A stretch of DNA of 38,333 nt from an uncultured Clostridia bacterium (GCA_944382885.1 CALWNT010000142.1:1-38333), one strand, 5' to 3'; counted from the stretch's first letter, positions 23,424 to 32,687 are shown. Notes: generated from the sequence alone by a model not told the origin. Program-made: numbers and translations.

Positions 23424-24335
23424 GTGTTTGATATGAAAACAGTTGCGGAAAATCTGAGAAATCTGAGAATGCAGAAAGGAATTACACAGTTGGAATTGGC
23501 TGACTTGATGGGCGTGAGCTATCAGGCGGTGTCCAATTGGGAACGGGGAAATTCTATGCCGGATATCAGTAAACTGCCGGAACTGGCGGAGATTTTTTCC
23601 TGCCAGATCGACGATCTGTTGGGCCATTCCCCGGAGGCCGAGTTTATCCAGAAGGTAGAGGCGGGCGAACCGGTCGTGCCGAAAACAGAAGTATTAAAGG
23701 AAACCGCAGTCTTATTAAAACCAGATCAGGTAGCTGATTACTCCCAAAAAATAGCCAAAGAGAACAAGCTCTCCCTTTCAGACGTCATTATTTTGGCGCC
23801 ATTTTTAGATCGGGAGAATTTGAAAAAGTTACTGTCTTGTCTGGATCTTTCCTCAGAGCAGATTGAATTTTCTAATCTTGTTTCCCTGGCTCCGTTTATC
23901 GGGCGTGAAGCCTTGGGACAGCTGACAAAACAATATCTGGAGCAGAATCCAAAAGAAGATTTAGACCTAAACAAACTGGTAGAGTTGGCGCCGTTTTTGC
24001 AGAGAGATCTGCTATCCGAGCTGTTTTCTAAAGTCGATTTATCGGAACAAAAAATTACCTTTTGGAATTTGCAGTGTTTTGCTCCCTTCATCACTCGTGA
24101 ACTATTTGGAAATTTGACTGCGGAATTTTTAAAGCAGGGAAATACGCTGTCTATCTCAGAGCTTAGCACAATAGCGCCTTTTTTAAGCAGAGAACAGACA
24201 GAGAATTGCCTGAGCGCTTATTTCTTATCAGGACGAATGGATCGCATTACAATGAATGATATTACGGTACTGGCGCCTTTTGTGGGAAAGGATGCATTGG
24301 GAAAATTGCTGGAGCGGTTACTGGAAAACCAATGA
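23424..24335 (+). CDS. XRE-family regulator with six APF repeats
   Basis: About 303 residues from GTG 23424; an ATG at 23412 is in frame but overlaps the Shine-Dalgarno AAGGA, so I prefer the GTG. The N-terminus is a Cro/CI helix-turn-helix (LRNLRMQKGITQLELADLMGVSYQAVSNWERG). The C-terminal 190 residues consist of six units with the core LAPF(L/I)xREx-L, where A-P-F recurs every 31-33 residues (near 125, 156, 189, 220, 251, 284). Helical repeats of this kind suggest a binding surface for protein or ligand. I do not recognise the repeat as a named family. It has flanking terminators and is transcribed alone. Confidence 0.85.
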   Translation: MFDMKTVAENLRNLRMQKGITQLELADLMGVSYQAVSNWERGNSMPDISKLPELAEIFSCQIDDLLGHSPEAEFIQKVEAGEPVVPKTEVLKETAVLLKPDQVADYSQKIAKENKLSLSDVIILAPFLDRENLKKLLSCLDLSSEQIEFSNLVSLAPFIGREALGQLTKQYLEQNPKEDLDLNKLVELAPFLQRDLLSELFSKVDLSEQKITFWNLQCFAPFITRELFGNLTAEFLKQGNTLSISELSTIAPFLSREQTENCLSAYFLSGRMDRITMNDITVLAPFVGKDALGKLLERLLENQ

Positions 24336-24387
24336 TTCCTCATCTGCTCATTTGAGATATTATCGCAGACTGGAGATACTCTAAAAA

Positions 24388-24424
24388 TTAAGACGCCGTG
24401 GAGGAATGCCCCACGGCGTCTTAA
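24388..24424. terminator. Bidirectional terminator
   Basis: TTAAGACGCCGTGG at 24388-24401 pairs perfectly with CCACGGCGTCTTAA at 24411-24424 around a 9-base loop, between the APF-repeat regulator and the convergent transporter gene. Confidence 0.92.
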
Positions 24425-24449
24425 AAAGCAGGGATCGTAAAGACCGCGA

Positions 24450-25019
24450 TTACTGCTGAATGAGTTCTTTTGAAATGGAGGTTCCTTTTAAGCCCTTTCT
24501 CAAAACCGCGGCCAACGGAACAGCAACTACGACTGCGATAATACCGTTGATGGAAGAACTGAGCGCCTTTTCTCCCAGCGCAATGAGGATGGTGTTGATG
24601 TTATTCCCCAAAATCGCCATTTCGATAAAGGTTTTTAAAAGATACAGTACGATATAGGTAAACTGACCAGCAATCGCCGCAATGATCATCCATTTTTGGT
24701 TTTGGGCACCTTCTTTTTTCCGATGGGAAAGTTTACCGGCCACAAAGCCCATGCAGAATTTGTTGATTAACGTGCTGGGAGCTGAGGTCAGATAAACGGG
24801 ATCCAACAGATCCATAAACATCGAGCCGATCCCGGAAGCCAATCCGCCGCTTATTCCGCCGAACAGCAACCCGGAAAGAATACACATGACATTTCCGAAA
24901 TGAATACGGGTAGGAGTCCCTGCAATGGTAGCAATGGGGATCGTCAAAAATTTGGAGGTGACGAAAACCAGCGCCGCCATCAAACCGATGGTAACAATTT
25001 TTAATGTTTTTTTGTTCAT
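24450..25019 (-). CDS. ECF transporter S component
   Basis: A 189-residue membrane protein with about five or six hydrophobic helices (IVTIGLMAALVFVTSKFL, FGNVMCILSGLLFGGISGGLASGIGS, WMIIAAIAGQFTYIVLYLL, INGIIAVVVAVPLAAVL). The pattern of the first helix, of HFGN and of the GGISGGLASGIGSMFMDLL segment is typical of substrate-binding S components of vitamin-type ECF importers. The energising EcfA/EcfT parts are not nearby, so it would share a common ECF module. Substrate cannot be assigned. It is transcribed alone. Confidence 0.88.
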   Translation of the reverse strand: MNKKTLKIVTIGLMAALVFVTSKFLTIPIATIAGTPTRIHFGNVMCILSGLLFGGISGGLASGIGSMFMDLLDPVYLTSAPSTLINKFCMGFVAGKLSHRKKEGAQNQKWMIIAAIAGQFTYIVLYLLKTFIEMAILGNNINTILIALGEKALSSSINGIIAVVVAVPLAAVLRKGLKGTSISKELIQQ

Positions 25020-25051
25020 GTGAATTCCTCTTTTCTGTATTTGTTGTCTTT

Positions 25052-25080
25052 ATTATAGTAAAGGGAAAATGATTCTGCAA
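25052..25080 (-). promoter_or_regulatory. Promoter of the ECF S component gene
   Basis: On the minus strand TTGCAG (25080-25075) and TATAAT (25057-25052) are 17 bases apart, with a leader of about 25 bases. No riboswitch-like leader fits in this space. Confidence 0.7.
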
Positions 25081-25290
25081 ATGGCAGTATTCCGGAAAGC
25101 AAAGATGAAATTATCTGTTTTGTATAAAATAATCAATTGGTTTTGGGGAAATATATTGCAATAAAACAACAGATTGCACACAAAAAAGAATCGGATACAA
25201 AGTACTATTCATTTTGCCTATAATATGCAAAAATCAATCGAAATAAATTGGGCAGAACAGTAAAATATTATTTAATGATTTTATATCATA

Positions 25291-25344
25291 AAAAAGCGAA
25301 AGCAAAAGAAGTCAAATAAAAACGCTCTTTTGCTTTCGCTTTTT
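25291..25344. terminator. Terminator of the phospholipase gene
   Basis: Positions 25291-25309 (AAAAAGCGAAAGCAAAAGA) pair perfectly with 25326-25344 around a 16-base loop. It ends the leftward gene to its right. The stretch 25081-25290 is AT-rich and I see nothing in it. Confidence 0.88.
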
Positions 25345-25419
25345 AGAAGCTACTTTTTTATTGCTGTCAGTGTCTTAGTACAATCAAGAGAACCGGCAGA
25401 TTGTTCTGCTGGGATTACC

Positions 25420-26346
25420 TTATGACTGGGAAACAATATTCCCCGCAAAATCCAGATCGGTGTCGAAATGAACGCCCATACCATCTTCCAGCGTATCATA
25501 GGTGCTTTTCATTGCTGTGACAACCTCTTCCTTTGCATCCTGAAACAGCGTAAAGACAGATTTTCGCAGTTTCAATTTCGGATTTTCCGGATGATGCCAA
25601 CAATTTTCACAGAGATTCGCAATATCCACCGATACCCGTTTTGGACGAATCTGCGCAGTAAGATCTAAGGTTTTAGGGAAGATTTCCCCCAGAATATTGC
25701 TGGCGGTCATTAAAATACCAGTTTTGTCAAACAGGGGAATGTTTAAGTTTTTCATATCATCAAAAGCTTTGGCGATTTCCCTGCTGTCAAAATCTAAATC
25801 AAAGACCTCTTTTAAGAGTTGAGAATACATCCTGCCGATGATTTCTTTCTCTTCCTGAGGAACGGTAAAGAGGGCTTTCACCGGAAAATCTGTGATATTC
25901 CGCTTTTCCAAAAGTCCGTAAAAGACGGTATCCAGCTGGGATTCGATTTTAACATGAACACTGTGCGGCGTTTTTTCCGGATGATGATTACAGATGCTGT
26001 CTGTCAGAAAGTAAACATAGGGATGAACGGTCTTATCCAGATAGTAGTGACAGATATAGCCAAAGAAATAGGTCAGCAATACCGGATATTCTTCCTTTTC
26101 CTTTTGACTTGCCGTATATTGTTTCATGAAGGACAAGACTTCCCCAATCTTTTCATGGTGCATCCGGCCTCCAACTTTAGGGAGAAAGCTCTTTCCGGAA
26201 ACGGCACAGCGAAAGAAAAGCAAATCAGGCCCTTGGAGGGCGCAATGATATAGGGGACGATGTTGTTCTATTATCTGACGAATTTCTTCCGGAAGCTCAG
26301 GAAGAACTTGATCGCCGAATAAGTAGTGGGTCGTTAAAGCTGGCAT
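25420..26346 (-). CDS. Zinc-dependent phospholipase C family protein
   Basis: A 308-residue protein from ATG 26346, chosen for AAGGAG just upstream; the frame is open 54 codons further but without start signals, and with basic low-quality sequence. The histidine-rich pattern PALTTHYLFGDQV, YHCALQGPDLLFF, GRMHHEKIGEVL and YFFGYICHYYLDKTVHPYVYF matches the Zn_dep_PLPC family seen widely in Clostridia. No signal peptide is visible, unlike secreted alpha-toxin-type phospholipases, so it is probably a cytoplasmic housekeeping relative. The substrate is unknown. Confidence 0.85.
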   Translation of the reverse strand: MPALTTHYLFGDQVLPELPEEIRQIIEQHRPLYHCALQGPDLLFFRCAVSGKSFLPKVGGRMHHEKIGEVLSFMKQYTASQKEKEEYPVLLTYFFGYICHYYLDKTVHPYVYFLTDSICNHHPEKTPHSVHVKIESQLDTVFYGLLEKRNITDFPVKALFTVPQEEKEIIGRMYSQLLKEVFDLDFDSREIAKAFDDMKNLNIPLFDKTGILMTASNILGEIFPKTLDLTAQIRPKRVSVDIANLCENCWHHPENPKLKLRKSVFTLFQDAKEEVVTAMKSTYDTLEDGMGVHFDTDLDFAGNIVSQS

Positions 26347-26484
26347 AATGAATTCTCCTTTATCAATGGAATCTCGGCGGCGGAAGTTTTTTCGCCGGAA
26401 AGAACCTTTCCGCCTGACCGTGGGATAAGCTGTGGCCTTCTTATTTGATTTGTCAGTACGGACAATACTTTTCAATACAGTATT

Positions 26485-26513
26485 AGTATACCATTTTTGC
26501 AGGAGCAATACAA
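26485..26513 (-). promoter_or_regulatory. Promoter of the phospholipase family gene
   Basis: On the minus strand TTGTAT (26513-26508) and TATACT (26490-26485) are 17 bases apart, with an extended -10 TGG. The leader is about 130 bases long. I see nothing recognisable in 26514-26700 apart from AT-rich sequence before the transporter gene. Confidence 0.65.
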
Positions 26514-26717
26514 CGGAAAGCGGTTGATTCCCTGTGATTGATGAGAGAAAAATAGTGTTTTTTTACAAAGATTTCAAAAAATTTTAGTTTTTACAGAGAT
26601 TTTAGCTTGATATGCTATTTTTTCTCTTTCAAATCAGTCATAATAAAAATTAGATTATTGGGTCCAGAAAGATGGAAGAGGAATGTCTATAGCGGTGGAA
26701 GCGGAGGAAGATACAAA

Positions 26718-27977
26718 ATGAAAAAATGGAGCTTAACAAAAGAGGAAATCAGCTGGAGTTTATATGACGTGGCTAACTCTGCTTTTATTATGATGCTGAC
26801 GGCGATGATCCCGCCCTATGTGGCGACGATCGGTCAGGAGCTGTTCGGGCTGTCCAGTGCGGATACCACTTCCGACTGGGCCTTTGTCCAGTCCGGGGCT
26901 ACTCTCGTGGTGGCGTTGTTGTCCCCTGTTCTGGGCGTGCTGGCCGACCGTAAGGGCAAGAAAAAGATCTTTTTTGTGAGCTTTTTTGTCTTTGCCTTAG
27001 TCATGTTCTTTGCGATGTGTTTTAGTGATAACTACTATTTCCTGTTGGCGGTAAATCTGTTTGCCGGAATTGGTTACGCAGGTTCTAATATCTTTTATGA
27101 TGCCTTTTTGATTGATGTTACTGACGACGAACGGATGGATTTCATCTCCTCCTTAGGTTATGCCTTGGGATATGTAGGAAGCTGTATTCCTTTTATTGTA
27201 AGCATTCTTCTGTATCTGTTTACCCCCTTTGGACTGAATGCAATGACGGCTGTCAAGGTGGGAATGTTTATCAACGCAGTATGGTGGCTTGTCTTTACCA
27301 TTCCTATGCTCAGAAATGTCTCTCAAAAATATTACGCTCAGGGAAGAGAAGGAAACGTGCTGATATCCTCCTTAAAAAAGATCTGGGGTACGGTGAAAAA
27401 GCTGATACACAATAAGGTTATTGGTCTGTTTCTGCTTTCCTATTTCTTTTATATTGATGGTGTGGACACAATTATAAAATTGTCCACCACATACGGACAG
27501 TCTGTGGGACTGGAAACCAACGGGATGATTGTGGCGCTGTTGGTAACACAGCTGGTTGCCTTTCCGGCAGTTTTACTATTTGCCAAGATTGCTAAACGAT
27601 TTTCCACCAAAAAGGTGCTGCTGTTTTCGATTGCCCTTTATGCGGGCATTTGTGTGTTTGGCTATTTTCTCACGACTGCCTGGCAGTTTTGGGTGCTGGC
27701 CGTGGCGGTGGGATTGGTACAGGGAACGGTGCAGGCCCTGTCACGCTCTTATTTTGGCAAGCTGATCCCCAAAGAAAACAACAATGAGTATTTTGGGTTT
27801 TATAATATTTTCGGGAAATATGCGACGGTAATCGGCCCAGTATTGATGGGGATATTTACAAGATTGACCGGTAATTCCCGTTATGGTGTGCTGAGTATTA
27901 TTTTGCTCTTTATCGCAGGATTTATCACGCTCCTTTTTGTTCCATCGGTGCAGGAAGATCAAGCGGCGAAAGAGTAA
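26718..27977 (+). CDS. MFS transporter, UMF1/Atg22-like
   Basis: A 419-residue protein from ATG 26718 (GGAGG 10 bases upstream; the frame extends upstream without signals). It has about 12 hydrophobic helices. The start WSLYDVANSAFIMMLTAMIPPYV is characteristic of the UMF1 (Atg22-like) branch, and LGVLADRKGKKK is the MFS loop 2-3 motif. ALSRSYFGKLIPKENNNEYFGFYNIFGK further on is also typical of the branch. The substrate is unknown; relatives move amino acids or are uncharacterised. Only a weak hairpin (GTGCTGG/CCGGCAC near 27980-28003) follows it. Confidence 0.9.
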   Translation: MKKWSLTKEEISWSLYDVANSAFIMMLTAMIPPYVATIGQELFGLSSADTTSDWAFVQSGATLVVALLSPVLGVLADRKGKKKIFFVSFFVFALVMFFAMCFSDNYYFLLAVNLFAGIGYAGSNIFYDAFLIDVTDDERMDFISSLGYALGYVGSCIPFIVSILLYLFTPFGLNAMTAVKVGMFINAVWWLVFTIPMLRNVSQKYYAQGREGNVLISSLKKIWGTVKKLIHNKVIGLFLLSYFFYIDGVDTIIKLSTTYGQSVGLETNGMIVALLVTQLVAFPAVLLFAKIAKRFSTKKVLLFSIALYAGICVFGYFLTTAWQFWVLAVAVGLVQGTVQALSRSYFGKLIPKENNNEYFGFYNIFGKYATVIGPVLMGIFTRLTGNSRYGVLSIILLFIAGFITLLFVPSVQEDQAAKE

Positions 27978-28202
27978 AAGTGCTGGTTTCTCCGCCGGCA
28001 CGCTAAAAGATGAAGGCGTAAAATGAATAATAAATTCCGTATTCTGTTTTATATCAATTTTGCCGGGTGTTTTTAAGGAGAGGAGTTCTGCGAAAAAATT
28101 TCCATAGTTTTCTCCTTTCAATGAAAATCAAGGAAAAGCGGTAAAATTTTAGAAAGATCGGCCCTGAAAAATTAGAGAAACTGTTGATTTTTAAAACTTG
28201 TG

Positions 28203-28286
28203 TTGACAGAGCTTTTCAGGGTAGTGTAATATAGAGCATGAAAGAGAGCGGAAAGTGGAATCCCGCTGTATTCCAGCGGGATCTTT
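28203..28286 (+). promoter_or_regulatory. Promoter and terminator-like hairpin ahead of the transketolase genes
   Basis: TTGACA at 28203-28208 and TATAAT-like TAATAT at 28227-28232 are 18 bases apart. A 9-pair hairpin ATCCCGCTG (28260-28268) with CAGCGGGAT (28274-28282) and CTTTTG follows, 60 bases before the start codon. This could be an attenuator, or a terminator of a short RNA. The part 28004-28202 shows nothing I recognise. Confidence 0.55.
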
Positions 28287-28345
28287 TGACGTGATAGCAG
28301 GATTGAAATAATGAAATTTTAAATCTACTGGAGGACGGTGTAATC

Positions 28346-29179
28346 ATGGACGAAAAGCAGCTGAAAATAACTGCCTGCAAAATCAGAAAAGGGATTATTG
28401 AAGGCGTTTACCGTGCAAAGGCGGGACATCCGGGAGGCTCCTTATCTTCCGCGGATCTGTTTGCCTATCTTTACTTTGTGGAGATGAATGTAGACCCGGC
28501 TCACCCGAAGGACGAAAATCGCGATCGTTTTGTTTTGAGCAAAGGACATGTTGCTCCTGCACTGTATGCGACGCTGGCGCATAGAGGATATTTCCCAGTG
28601 GAAGAATTAAAGACGCTCAGACAAATTGGTTCCCGTTTGCAGGGCCATCCGGACATGAAGCATATTCCGGGAGTAGATATGTCCAGTGGTTCTTTGGGGC
28701 AGGGCATTTCCGCCGCCTGCGGAATGGCGTTGGCCGGCAAATTGCAGGATAAGGATTATCGGGTATACACCCTGTTGGGGGACGGAGAAATCCAGGAAGG
28801 CCAGGTATGGGAAGCGGCGATGTTTGCCGCCCACCGCAAGCTGGATAATTTAGTTGTGATTGTGGACAACAATGGATTACAGATCGATGGTAATATCGCT
28901 GACGTCATGTCCCCGTATCCGATCAATGAGAAGTTCAAAGCATTTGGGCTCGAGGTAATTGAAATCAGCGCTCATGACTTTACACAGATAGAGGCCGCTT
29001 TTCAGAAAGCCCGTACCATAAAGGGAAAACCAACAGCAATTATCGCGAAAAGCATCAAGGGCAAGGACGTTTCCTTTATGGAAAACAACGCTTCTTGGCA
29101 TGGTACTGCTCCGAATCAGGAACAGTATGAAATTGCGATGGCTGATTTAGATCAAATTCTGGCTGAGTTGGAGGGTTAG
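28346..29179 (+). CDS. Transketolase, N-terminal subunit
   Basis: A 277-residue protein corresponding to the thiamine-diphosphate-binding half of transketolase. KAGHPGGSLSSADL, SKGHVAPALYATLA and the TPP motif GDGEIQEGQVWEAAMFAAHRKLDNLVVIVDNNGLQ are clear. Transketolase moves two-carbon units between sugar phosphates in the pentose phosphate pathway. In this lineage it is often split over two genes. The second half follows after 3 bases. GGAGG precedes the ATG. No full-length transketolase is present in the window. Confidence 0.96.
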   Translation: MDEKQLKITACKIRKGIIEGVYRAKAGHPGGSLSSADLFAYLYFVEMNVDPAHPKDENRDRFVLSKGHVAPALYATLAHRGYFPVEELKTLRQIGSRLQGHPDMKHIPGVDMSSGSLGQGISAACGMALAGKLQDKDYRVYTLLGDGEIQEGQVWEAAMFAAHRKLDNLVVIVDNNGLQIDGNIADVMSPYPINEKFKAFGLEVIEISAHDFTQIEAAFQKARTIKGKPTAIIAKSIKGKDVSFMENNASWHGTAPNQEQYEIAMADLDQILAELEG

Positions 29180-29182
29180 GAA

Positions 29183-30124
29183 ATGGCTGAAGTGAAAAAA
29201 ATCGCGACAAGAGAGAGCTACGGAAACGCTTTGGTAGAGTGTTATCAGGATTTCCCCAACCTGGTCGTTCTGGACGCCGACTTGGCCGAAGCAACGAAAA
29301 CAAATATTTTCCGGAAAGCACATCCAGAACGTCATATTGACTGTGGGATTGCGGAGGCTAATATGATGGGCGTTGCCGCGGGATTGGCAGCTGCGGGGAT
29401 GATTCCCTTTGCCAGTTCTTTTGCTATGTTTGCGGCGGGACGCGCTTTTGAGCAGGTAAGAAACTCGATAGGATATCCCCATTTGAACGTAAAAATCGGC
29501 GCAACCCATGCGGGGATCTCCGTAGGGGAGGATGGCGCAACCCATCAGTGCAACGAGGATATCGCTTTGATGAGAAGCATTCCGGGAATGGTAGTAATCA
29601 ATCCTGCGGATGATGTAGAAGCAAGAGCGGCTGTCCGTGCGGCGCTCTCCTATGTGGGGCCTGTTTACCTGCGCTTTGGCAGGTTGGCTGTGCCGGTGAT
29701 CAATGATCCGGATCATTATCATTTTGAGATCGGCAAGGGAATTACCTTGAAAGAGGGAAATGATATCACAATCGTGGCGACTGGATTGACAGTAAATGAG
29801 AGCTTGCAGGCTGCTCAGGAGCTGGAGCAGGATGGAATCCATGCAAGAGTGATCAATATCCACACCATTAAACCCATCGACCGGGAACTTTTGCAGAAAG
29901 CGGCACAGGAGACCGGTAAGATTGTAACAGTGGAAGAGCATTCCGTCATCGGTGGTTTGGGAGACGCAGTGCTGGAAGCGATTCGGGAGAATCCGGTTCC
30001 GGTTTATAAAATTGGTGTCAATGATGAATTCGGGTATTCCGGTCCAGCTTTAAAGCTGTTGGAGGCATTTGGTCTGACCGCACCGAGCATCGTGAAAAAA
30101 GTAAAAGAAGTGTTAGGCAACTAA
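29183..30124 (+). CDS. Transketolase, C-terminal subunit
   Basis: A 313-residue protein with the pyrimidine-binding and C-terminal transketolase domains. The proton-relay glutamate motif is DCGIAEANMMGVAAGLA, followed by ATHAGISVGEDGATHQCNEDIALMRSIPGM and a C-terminal domain with VEEHSVIGGLGDAVLEAI. It combines with the preceding subunit in one enzyme. Coupled translation is likely, as the gap is 3 bases. A strong terminator follows. Confidence 0.96.
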   Translation: MAEVKKIATRESYGNALVECYQDFPNLVVLDADLAEATKTNIFRKAHPERHIDCGIAEANMMGVAAGLAAAGMIPFASSFAMFAAGRAFEQVRNSIGYPHLNVKIGATHAGISVGEDGATHQCNEDIALMRSIPGMVVINPADDVEARAAVRAALSYVGPVYLRFGRLAVPVINDPDHYHFEIGKGITLKEGNDITIVATGLTVNESLQAAQELEQDGIHARVINIHTIKPIDRELLQKAAQETGKIVTVEEHSVIGGLGDAVLEAIRENPVPVYKIGVNDEFGYSGPALKLLEAFGLTAPSIVKKVKEVLGN

Positions 30125-30130
30125 ACAAAG

Positions 30131-30161
30131 AAAAACCGTTGAGCATGTCTCAACGGTTTTT
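30131..30161. terminator. Bidirectional terminator
   Basis: AAAAACCGTTGAG at 30131-30143 pairs with CTCAACGGTTTTT at 30149-30161, between the transketolase genes and the convergent nadC gene. Confidence 0.92.
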
Positions 30162-30176
30162 TGCTGCTTTTTTCAG

Positions 30177-31025
30177 CTACTCAGCGTCTGTTACAATCCT
30201 CATGGAAATATCAAAGCATTTCACGGAATGGGTCAGCGCACCTAAAGAGATGATATCTACTCCGGTTGCGGCCACTTGGGCGATGTTCTCTAAGGTGACA
30301 TTGCCGGAAGCTTCCAATTTTGCCCGTCCGTTTGTGATTTCCACCGCTTTTTTCATAGTATCATAATCCATATTGTCCAACATGATGACGTTGACGCCAG
30401 CGTCCAAGGCTTCCTGCAATTCTTCCAGATTTCTGGTTTCCACCTCGATCTGTACCATATGCCCGGTTTTGGAACGCAGAGCGTTGACAGCGGCAGTAAT
30501 CCCGCCGTAAGCATCAATATGGTTGTCCTTCAGCATGGCGGCGTCGCTTAAATTATAGCGGTGATTTCTTCCGCCCCCTACAACGACGGCGTATTTTTGA
30601 AGCGCTCTCAGACCCGGCAAAGTTTTCCGGGTACAGGCGATGGTTGCTTTGGTGCCCTCTACCAATTTGACGCATCGATTGGTGGCGGTAGCGATTCCGG
30701 AAAGGTGCTGGATCAGATTGAGAGAGGTACGTTCCCCTTTCAAAAGAGATTTGGTAGACCCTTTCATCACGGCGATGACGTCTCCTTTTTGTACTGGATC
30801 TCCATCCTTTTTAAACACCTCATAGGTGATGGAATCGTCCAGCAGAGTGAACACTCGCATGGCGATGTCCACACCGGCCACGACTCCCTCATCCTTGGAG
30901 ATGAATTTGGCGGTAGAAACGCTGTCGTCGTCAATCAGATAATCAGTAGTCACATCAATATAGTTGATATCCTCTGTAATAGCTCGTTTGATAATATCGT
31001 CAATATAAAATTGCGGCAAATTCAT
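30177..31025 (-). CDS. nadC: Quinolinate phosphoribosyltransferase (nicotinate-nucleotide pyrophosphorylase)
   Basis: A 282-residue protein that turns quinolinate and PRPP into nicotinate mononucleotide in de novo NAD synthesis. Signatures are CTRKTLPGLRALQKYAVVVGGGRNHRYNLSDAAMLKDNH, typical of the PRPP/quinolinate site, and VEVE-type QIEVETRNLEE with the late motif LEASGNVTLENIAQVAATGVDIISLGALTHS. AAGGAG precedes the ATG. It begins 14 bases after nadB, so they form one operon. nadA is not in the window. Confidence 0.97.
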   Translation of the reverse strand: MNLPQFYIDDIIKRAITEDINYIDVTTDYLIDDDSVSTAKFISKDEGVVAGVDIAMRVFTLLDDSITYEVFKKDGDPVQKGDVIAVMKGSTKSLLKGERTSLNLIQHLSGIATATNRCVKLVEGTKATIACTRKTLPGLRALQKYAVVVGGGRNHRYNLSDAAMLKDNHIDAYGGITAAVNALRSKTGHMVQIEVETRNLEELQEALDAGVNVIMLDNMDYDTMKKAVEITNGRAKLEASGNVTLENIAQVAATGVDIISLGALTHSVKCFDISMRIVTDAE

Positions 31026-31039
31026 AGTAGAGTGCTCCT

Positions 31040-32512
31040 TTATTTTACAGTTTCGTCCTGTCCTGTCAGGACTTCCTTTAAGATAATATACGCGACGGTG
31101 GTAAGGCTTTTCGCCTCTACATAATCCATATCCAACCGGTAATGCCCGTTTTCCAGCAGCTGTTGAAAGCGCTTAATCTCCTCAAATCCCTTTCTGGCCT
31201 CTTCCAGATTGGGATTCACAAAATAGGCTCTCTGCATGATGTTTCTCGTTTCGGTGCGGAAGCCGTGGGGACAGGGTTCGGTGTAACGATCCTCTGGGAA
31301 GCTTCCTTCCTCGAACTCCTGATCAAAGAGATCGGACAGACGGTTGATTTCTTTCGCTGCCCGCCTGGAAAAGACCAAGCCCTCTAAGAGAGAGTTGCTG
31401 GCCAGACGATTATTGCCGTGTACCCCTGTATGGGAACACTCTCCGGCCGCATAAAGGCGATCGATAGAAGTCTTTCCGTTTAAGTCTACGTCGATGCCGC
31501 CCATCAGATAATGATGACAGGGATAAACTGGAATTTTATCCTTTGTCATATCAATTCCCTCTTTTAAGAGATTTTGATAGATCATGGGGAAACGGTTTTT
31601 GATAAACTCAGGATCTTTATAAGAGATGTCCAGAAAGAATTCGTTAGAACCGGTGGCCTTTTCCTCTTTCATAATGAAGTGGGAAACCACGTCCCGGGGA
31701 GCCAATTCCAGCCGGCTGTCATACTTTTGCATGAACCGTTCGCCATGACAGTTGAGCAGATATGCCCCTTCTCCCCGAACAGACTCTGAAATCAAGAAAG
31801 TCTCCCGGGTGAGTTTATTTGCAAATCCGGTAGGATGGAACTGAATGTAATGGAGATTCTTGATTTTGGCCCCCATCTCATAGGCAAAGGCAATACCGTC
31901 TCCGGTAGCAATTTTGGAGTTGGTGGTGTACTCGTATACCCGTCCGATCCCTCCGGAGGCCATCATGCAAAAATGGGAATTGACATGGAAATGCTCTTCT
32001 CCCCGGATCAGGTCAAAGTGAAAATCCTTTCCCTTTTTGACACAGGCAGTAAGCGTGTGTTCCATGATTTCTACATTTGGGAGCTTTTTCACCTGAAGCA
32101 GCAGCTTTTCCACGATTTCCCGGCCAGTAGCGTCTTTATGATGGACGATCCGCGGCTTGGAATGGCCGCCTTCCAAGGTGTAGTGGAGTTTTCCGTCTGG
32201 AGTTTTGTCAAACTCTACACCGTATTCCATAATTTTCCGGACGTCGTCCGGTCCTTCTTCCACCAGAATGCGAACAGCGTCCGGGTTGTTTTTCTGTCCT
32301 CCGGCAATCATGGTATCTCTAAAATGGGCTTCCTTGCTGTCATGAACAGTATCTAAGACTGAGGCTACGCCGCCCTGAGCCAGGGAGGAATTATTTAGTG
32401 TCAGCTCCCGTTTGCTGACCAAAAGCACCTGTAGGCGGGGACTAAGATTTAATGCCGTGTAAAGCCCCGCAATACCGCTGCCGACGATTACAACATCATA
32501 ATTTTTCTTCAC
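31040..32512 (-). CDS. nadB: L-aspartate oxidase
   Basis: An FAD enzyme that oxidises aspartate to iminoaspartate, the first step of NAD synthesis. About 490 residues from GTG 32512, chosen because AGGAAG lies 8 bases upstream; a GTG at 32521 overlaps that signal. The FAD motif is VVIVGSGIAGLYTALN, and substrate-site motifs are SSLAQGGVASV, HTLEGGHSKPRIVHHKDATG, PTGF and the catalytic RGEGAYL. GECSHTGVHGNNRLASNSLLEGLVFSRRAA is a family hallmark. Length is slightly short of the E. coli enzyme (540). Confidence 0.96.
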   Translation of the reverse strand: MKKNYDVVIVGSGIAGLYTALNLSPRLQVLLVSKRELTLNNSSLAQGGVASVLDTVHDSKEAHFRDTMIAGGQKNNPDAVRILVEEGPDDVRKIMEYGVEFDKTPDGKLHYTLEGGHSKPRIVHHKDATGREIVEKLLLQVKKLPNVEIMEHTLTACVKKGKDFHFDLIRGEEHFHVNSHFCMMASGGIGRVYEYTTNSKIATGDGIAFAYEMGAKIKNLHYIQFHPTGFANKLTRETFLISESVRGEGAYLLNCHGERFMQKYDSRLELAPRDVVSHFIMKEEKATGSNEFFLDISYKDPEFIKNRFPMIYQNLLKEGIDMTKDKIPVYPCHHYLMGGIDVDLNGKTSIDRLYAAGECSHTGVHGNNRLASNSLLEGLVFSRRAAKEINRLSDLFDQEFEEGSFPEDRYTEPCPHGFRTETRNIMQRAYFVNPNLEEARKGFEEIKRFQQLLENGHYRLDMDYVEAKSLTTVAYIILKEVLTGQDETVK

Positions 32513-32687
32513 GATTGTCACTTCCTGAACTTGTTGATCTAAAAAGAGCGTCTAATGATTCCCTAATAAGCATGGGAGGCCTGGCGGATGACAGCCGCCT
32601 GAAAAGAAACGGCGGGGAGAAACAGAAATTCTTCACGCCGGGTTTTCCTTCTATCCAACAGGTAAAAATCCTCAATATTTGTAACCT

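Noticed and set aside
29147-29941. 264-codon leftward frame over the transketolase C-terminal gene
   Set aside because: Complement of a certain gene; biased toward Cys, His and Ser like other shadow frames here.
30561-31124. 187-codon rightward frame over nadC
   Set aside because: Antisense to a firmly recognised nadC-nadB operon; no start signal.
32617-32632. GGAGAAACAGAAATT shared with the left end of the palindromic repeat at 33516
   Set aside because: A 15-base A-rich match in 38 kb can occur by chance, and no mirrored partner is found near it.
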